Of a stretch of 6,282 nucleotides of DNA, positions 1 through 6,176 are shown piece after piece; the first letter of the stretch is position 1, and every line of letters begins with the position of its first letter. Below the pieces are notes generated by a model. The model was not told where the DNA came from and made no database searches. It saw only the letters and a program-made list of their open reading frames with translations. Where the stretch lies: positions 1 to 6,282 of the forward strand of contig CAINWE010000279.1 in NCBI GenBank assembly GCA_903854365.1, in the 5' to 3' direction. The position numbers and the translations under genes were made by a program. The stretch comes from Oligoflexia bacterium (lineage in GTDB: Bacteria; Bdellovibrionota; UBA1018).

Positions 1-330
1 GTCAAATGCCACCCCCCGGGCAATCTCCCCCCAGCCGCCTCCGAACTCCAAGAATGCCTCCCCTTTCTAGTGCGACAAATCACCTCCATCCAACCCACGG
101 TCATCGTCGCTCTCGGACAGTTTGCTGCTCAAACCCTGCTTCGAACGCCAGCTGGAATTGCACAGCTTCGGGGGCAATTCCATGACTATCCAGAGTTACA
201 AAACTCGAAGATCATGCCGACCTTCCATCCGGCGTACCTGTTAAAAAACCCCGGAGCAAAAAAGGATGTCTGGAGCGACTTGCAGCAAGTGGCCCAGGCA
301 CTCGGAATCACAATTCCAAAACGAAAATAG
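1..330 (+). CDS. Uracil-DNA glycosylase, family 4 (C-terminal part, truncated by window edge)
   Basis: The reading frame is open from base 1 and stops at TAG 328-330, giving the last 109 residues of a protein that starts outside the window. The segment begins with a KCxPPGN block, and Cys3 and Cys19 are 16 residues apart; this matches the second pair of iron-sulfur cysteines of thermophile-type (family 4) uracil-DNA glycosylases. Next come VIVALGQFAAQTLL (about 34-47), the LRGQFH turn (56-61) and the late motif HPAYLLKNP (76-84), whose histidine belongs to the uracil-binding/catalytic site in this family, and then a W-x-DLQ helix. Such enzymes remove uracil from DNA to start base excision repair in the cytoplasm. 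The family is usually about 200 residues, so roughly half is visible. The in-frame GTG at 70 is internal, because homology continues upstream of it. The family call is firm; the first cysteine pair and the GE(A/G)PG-type catalytic motif lie outside the window. Confidence 0.9.
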   Translation, partial: VKCHPPGNLPPAASELQECLPFLVRQITSIQPTVIVALGQFAAQTLLRTPAGIAQLRGQFHDYPELQNSKIMPTFHPAYLLKNPGAKKDVWSDLQQVAQALGITIPKRK

Positions 331-435
331 TTGTACCTCCCCCACCTCAATCCGAGATGATTCCTTCTGCCTGTTTGTGATAAGGTTCTCTCTATCGCAT
401 TTCAACCCTCTGATTGAATCAAAACAGGAGGCCCT
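331..435. other. Gap between UDG and the slipin operon, likely promoter region
   Basis: These 105 bp hold no gene. I see no GC-rich hairpin followed by T's after the glycosylase stop, so no clear terminator. A perfect 5+1+5 palindrome, TGATTGAATCA, lies at 411-421, just upstream of the slipin Shine-Dalgarno site, and could be a small operator or chance. No convincing -35/-10 pair stands out. Because the following three genes are packed so tightly, this gap is the natural place for their promoter, but that is inferred from layout only. Confidence 0.35.
426..431 (+). promoter_or_regulatory. Shine-Dalgarno site of the slipin gene
   Basis: AGGAGG lies 4 bases before ATG 436. It is a full-consensus site, although the spacing is short. 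It supports 436 as the start, which also keeps the whole N-terminal membrane segment. Confidence 0.7.
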
Positions 436-1185
436 ATGGGTTTTAGCTTTGGGATTTATCTAACTGCGCTCGTAGTCGCATTTTTCTTTTTCTGTGTGAA
501 AATCCTCAATGAATATGAACGAGGCGTTGTTTTCCGGCTCGGTCGCGTGATCGAAACCAAAGGCCCCGGTCTCATTATTTTAATCCCCGTCATCGACACG
601 ATGATCCGGGTCGATCTCAGAACCGTAACCTTAGATGTTCCTCCTCAAGACGTCATCAGCCGAGACAACGTCACTATTAAGGTCAATGCGGTCGTGTATT
701 TCAAAGTCGTCGCTCCCACAAAAGCCGTAGTAGAGGTCGAAAATTTTCTAATGGCGACTTCCAAGCTCGCTCAAACCACGCTCCGCTCCGTTTTAGGACA
801 AGTTGAGCTGGACGAACTCCTCGCATCGCGCGAATCCATTAATCACCGTCTGCAAACGATTCTCGAATCTCAGACTGAGCCCTGGGGGGTCAAGGTGACG
901 CACGTCGAAGTCAAACAAATCGACCTCCCCGCTGAGATGCAAAGAGCCATGGCACGACAAGCGGAGGCGGAGCGTGAGCGTCGCGCTAAGATTATCTCGG
1001 CAGAGGGCGAACTCCAGGCATCTCAAAAGCTTGGGGAAGCAGCTGCGATTATGGCGCAAAATCCGATCTCTCTGCAACTCCGATACCTGCAAACGATTCG
1101 CGAAATGTCGAGTGAGCACACGACTAACACGATTATTCCGTTCCCGATCGACATTATAAAACCATTTCTCAAATCCATGGAATAA
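436..1185 (+). CDS. Slipin/stomatin-like SPFH (band 7) membrane protein
   Basis: This 249-residue protein has the full prokaryotic slipin layout. A hydrophobic N-terminal membrane segment spans about residues 5-24, followed by the YERGVVFRLGR block (27-37), GPGLIILIPVID (43-54) and VDLRTVTLDVPPQDVISRDNVT (59-80). The SPFH core continues through ATSKLAQTTLRSVLGQ and ELLASRESIN, then WGVKVTHVEVKQIDLP (150-165). A charged AEAERERRAKIISAEGE coiled coil follows (about 168-195), and the protein ends with the typical IIPFPIDI segment (233-240). Slipins oligomerise at the inner membrane and are linked to membrane microdomains and protease scaffolding; the exact role here is unknown. Bacterial slipins often sit next to an NfeD gene, but none is visible here. 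Instead the stop is followed within about 10 bp by a Dus gene in the same reading frame. The length is usual for the family and the call is secure. Confidence 0.95.
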   Translation: MGFSFGIYLTALVVAFFFFCVKILNEYERGVVFRLGRVIETKGPGLIILIPVIDTMIRVDLRTVTLDVPPQDVISRDNVTIKVNAVVYFKVVAPTKAVVEVENFLMATSKLAQTTLRSVLGQVELDELLASRESINHRLQTILESQTEPWGVKVTHVEVKQIDLPAEMQRAMARQAEAERERRAKIISAEGELQASQKLGEAAAIMAQNPISLQLRYLQTIREMSSEHTTNTIIPFPIDIIKPFLKSME

Positions 1186-1190
1186 GGCGG
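1184..1190 (+). promoter_or_regulatory. Shine-Dalgarno-like site of the Dus gene, pointing to a non-standard start
   Basis: AAGGCGG overlaps the slipin stop codon TAA (1183-1185). It is followed by ATT at 1195 (4 bases away) and CTG at 1198 (7 bases away), both in the Dus frame. It is too far from ATG 1249 to serve that codon. Directly upstream of 1249 (TCCTTGCGCCC) there is no Shine-Dalgarno match. Confidence 0.5.
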
Positions 1191-1197
1191 TACCATT

Positions 1198-2211
1198 CTG
1201 CAGAACCTTTGGATCTCTCACGACACACCAGCCGTAGTCCTTGCGCCCATGGAAGGCGTGACAGACGCCCCGATGCGTCAGGTCATTTCCGAAGTGGGCG
1301 GATTAAGTTTTTGTGTGTCCGAATTTTTGCGAGTCTGTAACGATCTTTTCCCAGCGAAAGTCTTTTTAAAACATGTTCCAGAATATTCTCACCAGTGCCA
1401 CACAACCGCTGGAACTCCGATTCAAATTCAACTCCTAGGAAGCAACGAAGAAGCCATGGCGCTCAATGCCGCACGAGCCATAGAATTGGGCGCGAGAGCA
1501 ATCGATATCAATTTTGGTTGTCCGGCCCCCCAGGTCAATCGTAATGACGGGGGCGCTACTTTACTTCGCTATCCCGACCGCCTTCGAGGGATCGTCTCCG
1601 CAGTTCGCAAAGCCGTACCCGCGCACCTCCCCGTCTCTGCGAAACTCCGACTCGGATGGGAAAGCCCAGAGGACATTTATCGAAATGCTCAAGAAGCCGC
1701 TGCAGGTGGTGCCTCCTGGATTACCATTCATGGTCGCACCAAAAAACAAGGCTACACTCCGCCTGCTTACTGGAAGTATATTGGAGAAGTTCGATCGCAA
1801 TTAAATATCCCAGTGGTTGCAAATGGCGACATCTGGACTCTGGACGACTTTAAGCGCTGTCGCGACGAAACCCATTGTGATCATTTCATGATGGGTCGCG
1901 GGGCCTTAGCAAACCCAGCGCTCACTTTAGAAATTGCCCAGGAATTAGGCCTGAGGATTAGGCCAAGCTCAGTCCAATCCACGTCCATGAGTTTCAAAAC
2001 AGGTTCTCCCGCAGCTTGGCTGCCGATCCTCAAACGTTTTGCTGAGATCAGCGCACCCCACTCACAGGGTAACCTCTATGCCGCCTCCCGGATCAAGCAA
2101 TGGCTGAAGATGGCTTATTTAAGAAAACAATTTCCGCTTTTCGAAAAAATAAAATTATCAAAAACTGTAGAAGAAATTTTTGCGATCCTCACCCTCGAAA
2201 CTCACAGCTAG
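1198..2211 (+). CDS. dusC: tRNA-dihydrouridine synthase, DusC-like
   Basis: This FMN enzyme reduces uridine to dihydrouridine in the tRNA D-loop using NADPH. Numbering from the ATG at 1249, the protein shows SEFLRVCNDLFPAKVF (24-39), typical of the DusC branch. It also has QLLGSNEEAM, then INFGCP with catalytic Cys91, GGATLL (101-106), AKLRLGW, HGRTKKQGY (161-169), ANGDIW (191-196) and the phosphate-binding MGRGAL (215-220). The C-terminal helical tRNA-binding domain carries RIKQWLK. ATG 1249 cannot be the true start: its Met is the Met of the family motif LAPMEGVTD, and the strand-forming residues AVVLAP are encoded just upstream in frame. No ATG, GTG or TTG exists between the slipin stop (1183-1185) and 1249, so translation probably begins at CTG 1198 or ATT 1195, giving about 337-338 residues. 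The family call is firm; DusC rather than another Dus subclass is likely; the start codon is uncertain. Confidence 0.9.
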   Translation: MQNLWISHDTPAVVLAPMEGVTDAPMRQVISEVGGLSFCVSEFLRVCNDLFPAKVFLKHVPEYSHQCHTTAGTPIQIQLLGSNEEAMALNAARAIELGARAIDINFGCPAPQVNRNDGGATLLRYPDRLRGIVSAVRKAVPAHLPVSAKLRLGWESPEDIYRNAQEAAAGGASWITIHGRTKKQGYTPPAYWKYIGEVRSQLNIPVVANGDIWTLDDFKRCRDETHCDHFMMGRGALANPALTLEIAQELGLRIRPSSVQSTSMSFKTGSPAAWLPILKRFAEISAPHSQGNLYAASRIKQWLKMAYLRKQFPLFEKIKLSKTVEEIFAILTLETHS

Positions 2212-2214
2212 GAG
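2210..2214 (+). promoter_or_regulatory. Shine-Dalgarno site of the HD hydrolase, overlapping the Dus stop
   Basis: AGGAG shares bases with the Dus stop TAG (2209-2211) and lies 5 bases before ATG 2220. It decides the start at 2220 over the in-frame ATG at 2100, which is buried inside Dus, and suggests translational coupling with Dus. Confidence 0.7.
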
Positions 2215-2219
2215 ACTGC

Positions 2220-2903
2220 ATGCAAAACTCACGACACCCGAACGACCCAACTCCTTTCCTTTTAAAACCCTGGGAAGACCGTTGGATGAGCCTCCTCTCG
2301 GGTCAATCGACTCAAAAGGACCCAGCCCACGATATCCTGCACTTTCAAAGAGTCGTCGCTCTTGCGAAAAAACTCGCCACCGCAGAAAACGGCTGCCTTG
2401 AAATCGTCGTACCCGCAGCCTGGCTCCACGACTGGGTGAACGTCCCCAAGAATGACCCCCGCCGCGCACAGGCCTCTCGCCTCTCATCCGAAGCCGTTCA
2501 AAAACTTCTCAGCGAAATGAACTACCCCTCCCAATGGATCCCTGCGATCGGGCACGCAATCGAGGCCCATAGCTTTAGCGCAAACATCGAAGCCAAAACC
2601 CTCGAAGCAAAAATCGTCCAGGACGCCGACCGACTCGACGGGCTAGGAGCCATCGGCATCGCGCGTTGCTTTGCCACGTCGGGAGTGCTCGGACGCCCGT
2701 TTTACTCTCCGGTCGATCCATTCTGCCGCCAACGAGAACCGGATGACATTCAGTTCACCGTGGATCACTTTTATCGCAAACTCCTCAAAGTCGCCGAGAC
2801 ACTCCAAACGGCAACGGGACGTCGAGAGGCCGCTCAGCGGGTCGAACTCATGCAGGCGTACCTCGCCGAACTAGAGGCAGAATGCGCCCCGCGAGAAGCC
2901 TAA
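2220..2903 (+). CDS. yedJ: HD-domain metal-dependent phosphohydrolase, YedJ-like
   Basis: This 227-residue protein is close in length to E. coli YedJ (about 231). The HD signature is complete: HDILHFQRV (37-45, metal ligand His41), LHDW with His70-Asp71, then GHAIEAHSFSA (111-121), and EAKIVQDADRLDGLGAIGIAR with Asp135 and Asp137. These are followed by the family-specific FATSGVLGRPFYSPVDPF and DHFYRKLLK. HD proteins of this type bind a divalent metal and hydrolyse phosphoester bonds; the substrate of YedJ-type enzymes is not established, and a nucleotide is only a guess. No signal peptide or membrane segment is visible, so it should be cytoplasmic. It starts 8 bp after Dus and is the last gene of the three-gene unit. 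The open frame continues upstream to an ATG at 2100 inside Dus, but that stretch does not resemble the family. The call is secure; the gene name rests on remembered similarity. Confidence 0.92.
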   Translation: MQNSRHPNDPTPFLLKPWEDRWMSLLSGQSTQKDPAHDILHFQRVVALAKKLATAENGCLEIVVPAAWLHDWVNVPKNDPRRAQASRLSSEAVQKLLSEMNYPSQWIPAIGHAIEAHSFSANIEAKTLEAKIVQDADRLDGLGAIGIARCFATSGVLGRPFYSPVDPFCRQREPDDIQFTVDHFYRKLLKVAETLQTATGRREAAQRVELMQAYLAELEAECAPREA

Positions 2904-2983
2904 ACCAAGAGCACCGTAATTTTTATCGGGCACCCGGTTGCATCCTGCAGTGACATAAATTAAGAGGGATTTCGGCAAGACTG
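2904..2983. other. Convergent intergenic gap without a clear terminator
   Basis: These 80 bp separate two operons that run toward each other. I looked for a bidirectional hairpin. Only short inverted elements are present (TGCA-TCC-TGCA near 2939-2949 and CGG-GCAC-CCG near 2929-2938), neither followed by a clean T-run on either strand. If transcription ends here, it is probably not through a classic strong intrinsic terminator. Confidence 0.4.
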
Positions 2984-4426
2984 CTAAAAGCCACAAAGTT
3001 GGTCAATTTTAGAAAAATCAGTCCCGTTCTTAGATTTTGAACCCACAGTTTTTATTTCACGATGACTGAGACTCAAATAGGAATCCATATGGATCGACGG
3101 ATTAAACCAATACGAAGCAATTCTAAACGCGGGCATCACCGTCACCAGTCCGTCTTCCTCGACCGCAATCTTAAAAATTTCGTTATATTGGCACTCAATC
3201 AACTCTTGTCCAGGTCTAATAGCGGCTGAGTAATCTGAATTCTGATTCGAGCTTAAATCACTACCGCGCCGAGTTGCAATCGCCTGCTCATCAGCCCACT
3301 TCAACGGGTTCTCAAAGGTCAAACCCACAGTAGATTCCCACCGATTTCTATTTGAATTAAACTTCGCCCGAACCAGATATCCCTTTGGATTCACCCATAA
3401 ATACTGCGGCTTTGAATCATAGTATTTCTTCACCCCGTAGAATCCGGCTTGGTAGAGCGACCCAGCAAGGTCTCCTTCTTTAAGGCCCCCTTGACACTTG
3501 TAAGCCTTAAAAATACTCTGCAACCCATCCAAGTCTTTCAGTAACCGATCGACAAAACCCCGAGAATAAACTTTTTTCAACAGCTCCAACTGCGGATAAT
3601 AAGTATCCAACTGAAGCCCTCGCGGCGAAATCGGCCAACGCACCATCATATCCTGAACTTTTTTCAAAGACTGCGCGACGTCTTGTGCATACTCAAACCC
3701 CCCCGCCGCCTTAAGAAAATACGATCGGGACTTTCGTACTGCCGAAAACAACGATGCGGTCGGGCCAGACCCGCCAGAAGAGCAAACTTCCTGATTATAA
3801 TAATTCATCAGCATGAGGCCCGAAGCCAGATATTGGGAATCCCCCGACTGCATCGGAGATAAAATCGACAGATCCAGAAGCTTTTGAGCACCGCAATCAT
3901 CCTGCTTTTGAATCAGAAATTGAGCCAGAGTCTCTGCCAAATCCGATGGCCAAGAGTCTCTAACGGATAAATCCAGATGGGATTTTCTCCATTTTTTTAC
4001 AAGTATTTTAAGTTCTTTCGAAAAAACGGGGTGATTGGAAGCGAATTCGCGTAAAGATTTCAAAATCCCCTTCTCAATTTTCAGCGTAGCTTGATAATCC
4101 GCCGTCTCTTCTCGATGTCGCCGTTCGCGCTCCGACGGAGATTCAATATCCCCGTCGTCGATGAACCCAACCCAGCCCCCCATCAACGGAGCTCCCTGAC
4201 TTGCTCGAGTCAAATGCTCTTCGCGATCGATCGCATCCTGAATCGCCAAAAATTCATCTCGGATTTTCTCGTAAGGAATCGGCAACAATTTCTTATAGGC
4301 CTCAAACTGCACTGCTTCTTGATCCACTTCGGGCTCAGAAGGGGATGGCTTCTGTTCCATCGCCCAAATCGGACAGCAAAAAAGGAGTGCATAAAAAGCG
4401 ACACAAAACACCTTAAAAATTTTCAT
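2984..4426 (-). CDS. Exported protein of unknown function, coupled to the LRR gene
   Basis: I do not recognise a family in this 480-residue protein. It opens with a clear Sec signal peptide: MKIFK, a hydrophobic stretch FCVAFYALLFCCPI, and a likely cut after IWA (residue 22). LLFCC is not a good lipobox, so a soluble periplasmic or secreted protein is more likely than a lipoprotein. The mature chain starts acidic and Pro/Glu-rich (24-36) and is then mainly helical and charged (40-150). It continues with a helical middle (about 160-310) and a more strand-like, aromatic C-terminus (YLWVNPKGYLVRAKF at 342-356, W363, W377, SYWFNPS). It has five cysteines after the signal (178, 215, 311, 412, 478), which may include disulfides. 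The start at 4426 is preferred over an in-frame ATG at 4507, which lies inside the LRR gene, because it has GAGGA 5 bases upstream and gives a clean signal peptide. The gene follows the LRR gene by 1 bp, so a shared function is likely. Confidence 0.85.
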   Translation of the reverse strand: MKIFKVFCVAFYALLFCCPIWAMEQKPSPSEPEVDQEAVQFEAYKKLLPIPYEKIRDEFLAIQDAIDREEHLTRASQGAPLMGGWVGFIDDGDIESPSERERRHREETADYQATLKIEKGILKSLREFASNHPVFSKELKILVKKWRKSHLDLSVRDSWPSDLAETLAQFLIQKQDDCGAQKLLDLSILSPMQSGDSQYLASGLMLMNYYNQEVCSSGGSGPTASLFSAVRKSRSYFLKAAGGFEYAQDVAQSLKKVQDMMVRWPISPRGLQLDTYYPQLELLKKVYSRGFVDRLLKDLDGLQSIFKAYKCQGGLKEGDLAGSLYQAGFYGVKKYYDSKPQYLWVNPKGYLVRAKFNSNRNRWESTVGLTFENPLKWADEQAIATRRGSDLSSNQNSDYSAAIRPGQELIECQYNEIFKIAVEEDGLVTVMPAFRIASYWFNPSIHMDSYLSLSHREIKTVGSKSKNGTDFSKIDQLCGF

Positions 4427-4427
4427 T

Positions 4428-6116
4428 TCAATCCTCACCCAAAAAATCCCAATCTTTGGAATATCGCGTAACCCCAGGGAACAACGTGCGAAGGATGAAG
4501 ATCCCACGGCGGTTGATCTGATTTCCGTCGATCAGGTAAAATCGCCCCAACCTCTGAAGCTCCAAAAACTTCGCTGCAATCGACCAGATCACTTCATTCC
4601 CGATCAGATTGTGACTCAGATCGAGTGTTTCAAGATGAGGGACCTGTCTGAGCGCCCGAATCATCGCCTCACCTCCGGCGCTACCGATCAAATTGACGCT
4701 CAAAGTCAGGAGCTCAAGTCGAGGAACGCGATAAAGGTGAGCTGCGAGATCGAAAACCCCTCCGTCATTGATCAGATTACGATCGAGCTGCAGCCCCCTC
4801 AAGGCGCGAAGATGTTGCAACTCAGGCGCAATCGCACTCAGGCCCTCACTACCGATCTGATTCTGACTTAAATCCAACCAAGACAAGTGCTGGAGCTCCC
4901 CGAGATGGGCGGCAATTTCTCGAGCACCGTCGACGTCTAGATTATTATCCTCTAAGGTTAATACCTCGAGTCTGGGAAAGTACTGAAAATTTCTCGCAAG
5001 AGCTGTTCCGCCTTCCTCGCCCATTTGATTCCCGCTCAAATCCAGTTCTTGAAGGCCCGAAGCACGCTGAAGCTGGTTAACCAGAGCGATCGTCCCCGCG
5101 GGACCGAGGTTACACCCCACCAGAGTCAAAGACCGCAGCTGCTTCAGATACTCGAGGTTTTTAGCAACCTCTAAGCCTCCCTCAACACCGATAGCATCCG
5201 CTCCAAACGTGAAGTCACTCAGATCGAGATCTCTTAAGTCTTTCAAATGCTGAAAAACTTGAGCAATCGCAACTGCCCCCTTAGGCCCGATCCCATTGTT
5301 CCCGAGCATCAACTGTTGCAGGTGAGGAAGACGCTGGAGGACGTGAGCTAATTCGATCGCTCCATCCGCTCCAATTCGATTTCGCTCTAAATCGAGGACT
5401 ATCAAAGATTTAAGTTGAGCAAGCGCCCCAGCCACGGCCTTGAATCCTTCGCCCCCAAGGTCATTACCGCCAAGATCCAGAACTCGCAAATGTTTCAAAC
5501 TCTGCAATTGCGGCGCAAACTGCGAAATCCCTGCCGGACCCAGGTGATTTTCTCTCAGGCTCAAAACCCTCAATCGACTGAAAGCTGCAAGCTCGCTCCA
5601 ATCCGCTGCAGACAAGCCGTGCCCATCAAAGATAAACACCAACTCTACACCGGGAAACACCTGTGCGTCCGGGTTTCTCAAAAAATCCAGAAACTCATCT
5701 CGAGTTTCAAAAATCACTGAAACGAAGCCCGACTTGATGAATTTTGCCCGGTCCTTAAACTCGGGATAGGACCAATGCGCCGAAACTGAGCTCCGATAAT
5801 CGCCAGTCCTAGCCAATTTTCGAATGTCTTCCGCAACAGTCATAGTCCGAAGGGCAAGCATCACTTCGGGAGACAGAAGCTGTGAGCGGAGGCTTTTCGA
5901 TACCGACGCAAATCGACTAAACTCCTGCTGCTCCAAAAATGATCCTACCGTCGCCATGAGATCGCCGCAGTCTTCCACGACTTGACGAGCTGGAACGGTC
6001 ACTCTCATCTGCTTGTGAGCAGCCTCTGCAATCTCTTGAGCCGCGGGCAGCGAAAAAAGCGCCATAAAAACGAATTTAATTAAGCCAATCAACCTGCCTG
6101 GTCTATTTTTTAACAC
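4428..6116 (-). CDS. Predicted exported F-box-like / ribonuclease-inhibitor-type leucine-rich repeat protein
   Basis: This 562-residue protein starts with GTG at 6116, preceded by an AGAGGCAGG Shine-Dalgarno region 8 bases upstream. Residues 1-33 look like a signal peptide: basic KNRPGR, then a hydrophobic stretch 9-26 (with one Lys at 14) ending in small residues. Residues about 48-85 resemble an F-box: DLMATVGSFLEQQEFSRFASVSKSLRSQLLS fits the pattern L..i.sfL...#..R.asVSK.lr, although the leading Leu-Pro is missing. A linker (about 86-156) follows, then roughly 13 leucine-rich repeats (182-548) of pattern LxxLxLxxNxIGxxGxxxIAxxLxxLxx. The 28-residue period and the second helix mark them as ribonuclease-inhibitor type, which would build a curved protein-binding solenoid. 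No enzymatic domain is seen, so the likely job is binding a partner protein. The LRR call is firm, export is likely, and the F-box is only suggestive. It is the first gene of a two-gene unit. Confidence 0.88.
   Translation of the reverse strand: MLKNRPGRLIGLIKFVFMALFSLPAAQEIAEAAHKQMRVTVPARQVVEDCGDLMATVGSFLEQQEFSRFASVSKSLRSQLLSPEVMLALRTMTVAEDIRKLARTGDYRSSVSAHWSYPEFKDRAKFIKSGFVSVIFETRDEFLDFLRNPDAQVFPGVELVFIFDGHGLSAADWSELAAFSRLRVLSLRENHLGPAGISQFAPQLQSLKHLRVLDLGGNDLGGEGFKAVAGALAQLKSLIVLDLERNRIGADGAIELAHVLQRLPHLQQLMLGNNGIGPKGAVAIAQVFQHLKDLRDLDLSDFTFGADAIGVEGGLEVAKNLEYLKQLRSLTLVGCNLGPAGTIALVNQLQRASGLQELDLSGNQMGEEGGTALARNFQYFPRLEVLTLEDNNLDVDGAREIAAHLGELQHLSWLDLSQNQIGSEGLSAIAPELQHLRALRGLQLDRNLINDGGVFDLAAHLYRVPRLELLTLSVNLIGSAGGEAMIRALRQVPHLETLDLSHNLIGNEVIWSIAAKFLELQRLGRFYLIDGNQINRRGIFILRTLFPGVTRYSKDWDFLGED
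4432..4436 (-). promoter_or_regulatory. Shine-Dalgarno site of the unknown exported protein, inside the LRR gene end
   Basis: On the minus strand GAGGA is read from the last codons of the LRR gene (Gly-Glu-Asp-stop) and lies 5 bases before ATG 4426. The stop TGA (4430-4428) and the next ATG are separated by one base, an arrangement typical of translational coupling. Confidence 0.7.
4473..5573 (-). repeat. Coding tandem array of 84-bp units (13 leucine-rich repeats)
   Basis: Successive LxxL starts fall at residues 182, 210, 238, 266, 294, 327, 355, 383, 411, 439, 467, 495 and 523. Each unit is exactly 28 codons except the fifth, which has 33. At the DNA level the units share only short blocks (for example GATCnGATT-like bases at the NxIG turn), so the array is old and diverged rather than recently duplicated. 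A weaker extra cap repeat may lie at residues 157-181. Confidence 0.85.
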
Positions 6117-6160
6117 TTTTTAAACCTGCCTCTATGCAACGTACTTGCGCTCCTGACCAC

Positions 6161-6176
6161 GGTAAGCACCCTTACC
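6161..6176. promoter_or_regulatory. Inverted repeat (hairpin or operator) upstream of the LRR gene
   Basis: GGTAAG at 6161-6166 and CTTACC at 6171-6176 are perfect 6-bp inverted repeats around a 4-base centre. The element lies 45-60 bp before the GTG start. It could be a protein-binding site or a small leader hairpin. It is not a terminator for a gene on either strand, since no T-run follows. Confidence 0.4.

Noticed and set aside
793..1221. Long open frame on the minus strand opposite the slipin and Dus start
   Set aside because: It is antisense to a well-supported gene, its product looks like no family, and no Shine-Dalgarno site was evident.
2100..2219. Upstream extension of the HD hydrolase frame to an ATG at 2100
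   Set aside because: The extra 40 residues lie inside the Dus gene, do not resemble the family, and ATG 2220 has AGGAG at good spacing and gives the usual length.
2904..2983. Bidirectional intrinsic terminator between the convergent operons
   Set aside because: Only 3-4 bp stems without T-runs are present, which is too weak to call.
4361..4426. Lipoprotein signal in the unknown exported protein (LLFCC)
   Set aside because: The residues before Cys do not fit the lipobox pattern (small residue before Cys), and a normal signal peptidase site after IWA follows.
4091..4471. Plus-strand open frame across the start of the unknown exported protein
   Set aside because: It is a shadow of the minus-strand genes with biased Arg/Phe/His composition and no recognisable domain.
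4427..4507. Upstream start at 4507 for the unknown exported protein
   Set aside because: It would add 27 residues overlapping the LRR gene and bury the signal peptide; ATG 4426 has a good Shine-Dalgarno site and a clean export signal.
4473..5573. Regularly spaced repeats that could suggest a CRISPR-like or satellite array
   Set aside because: The 84-bp period is exactly 28 codons in one frame and the similarity is at protein level (LRRs), not conserved DNA repeats with unique spacers.
5415..5720. Plus-strand open frame within the LRR gene
   Set aside because: It is antisense to the leucine-rich repeat coding region, and its openness follows from the repeat composition.
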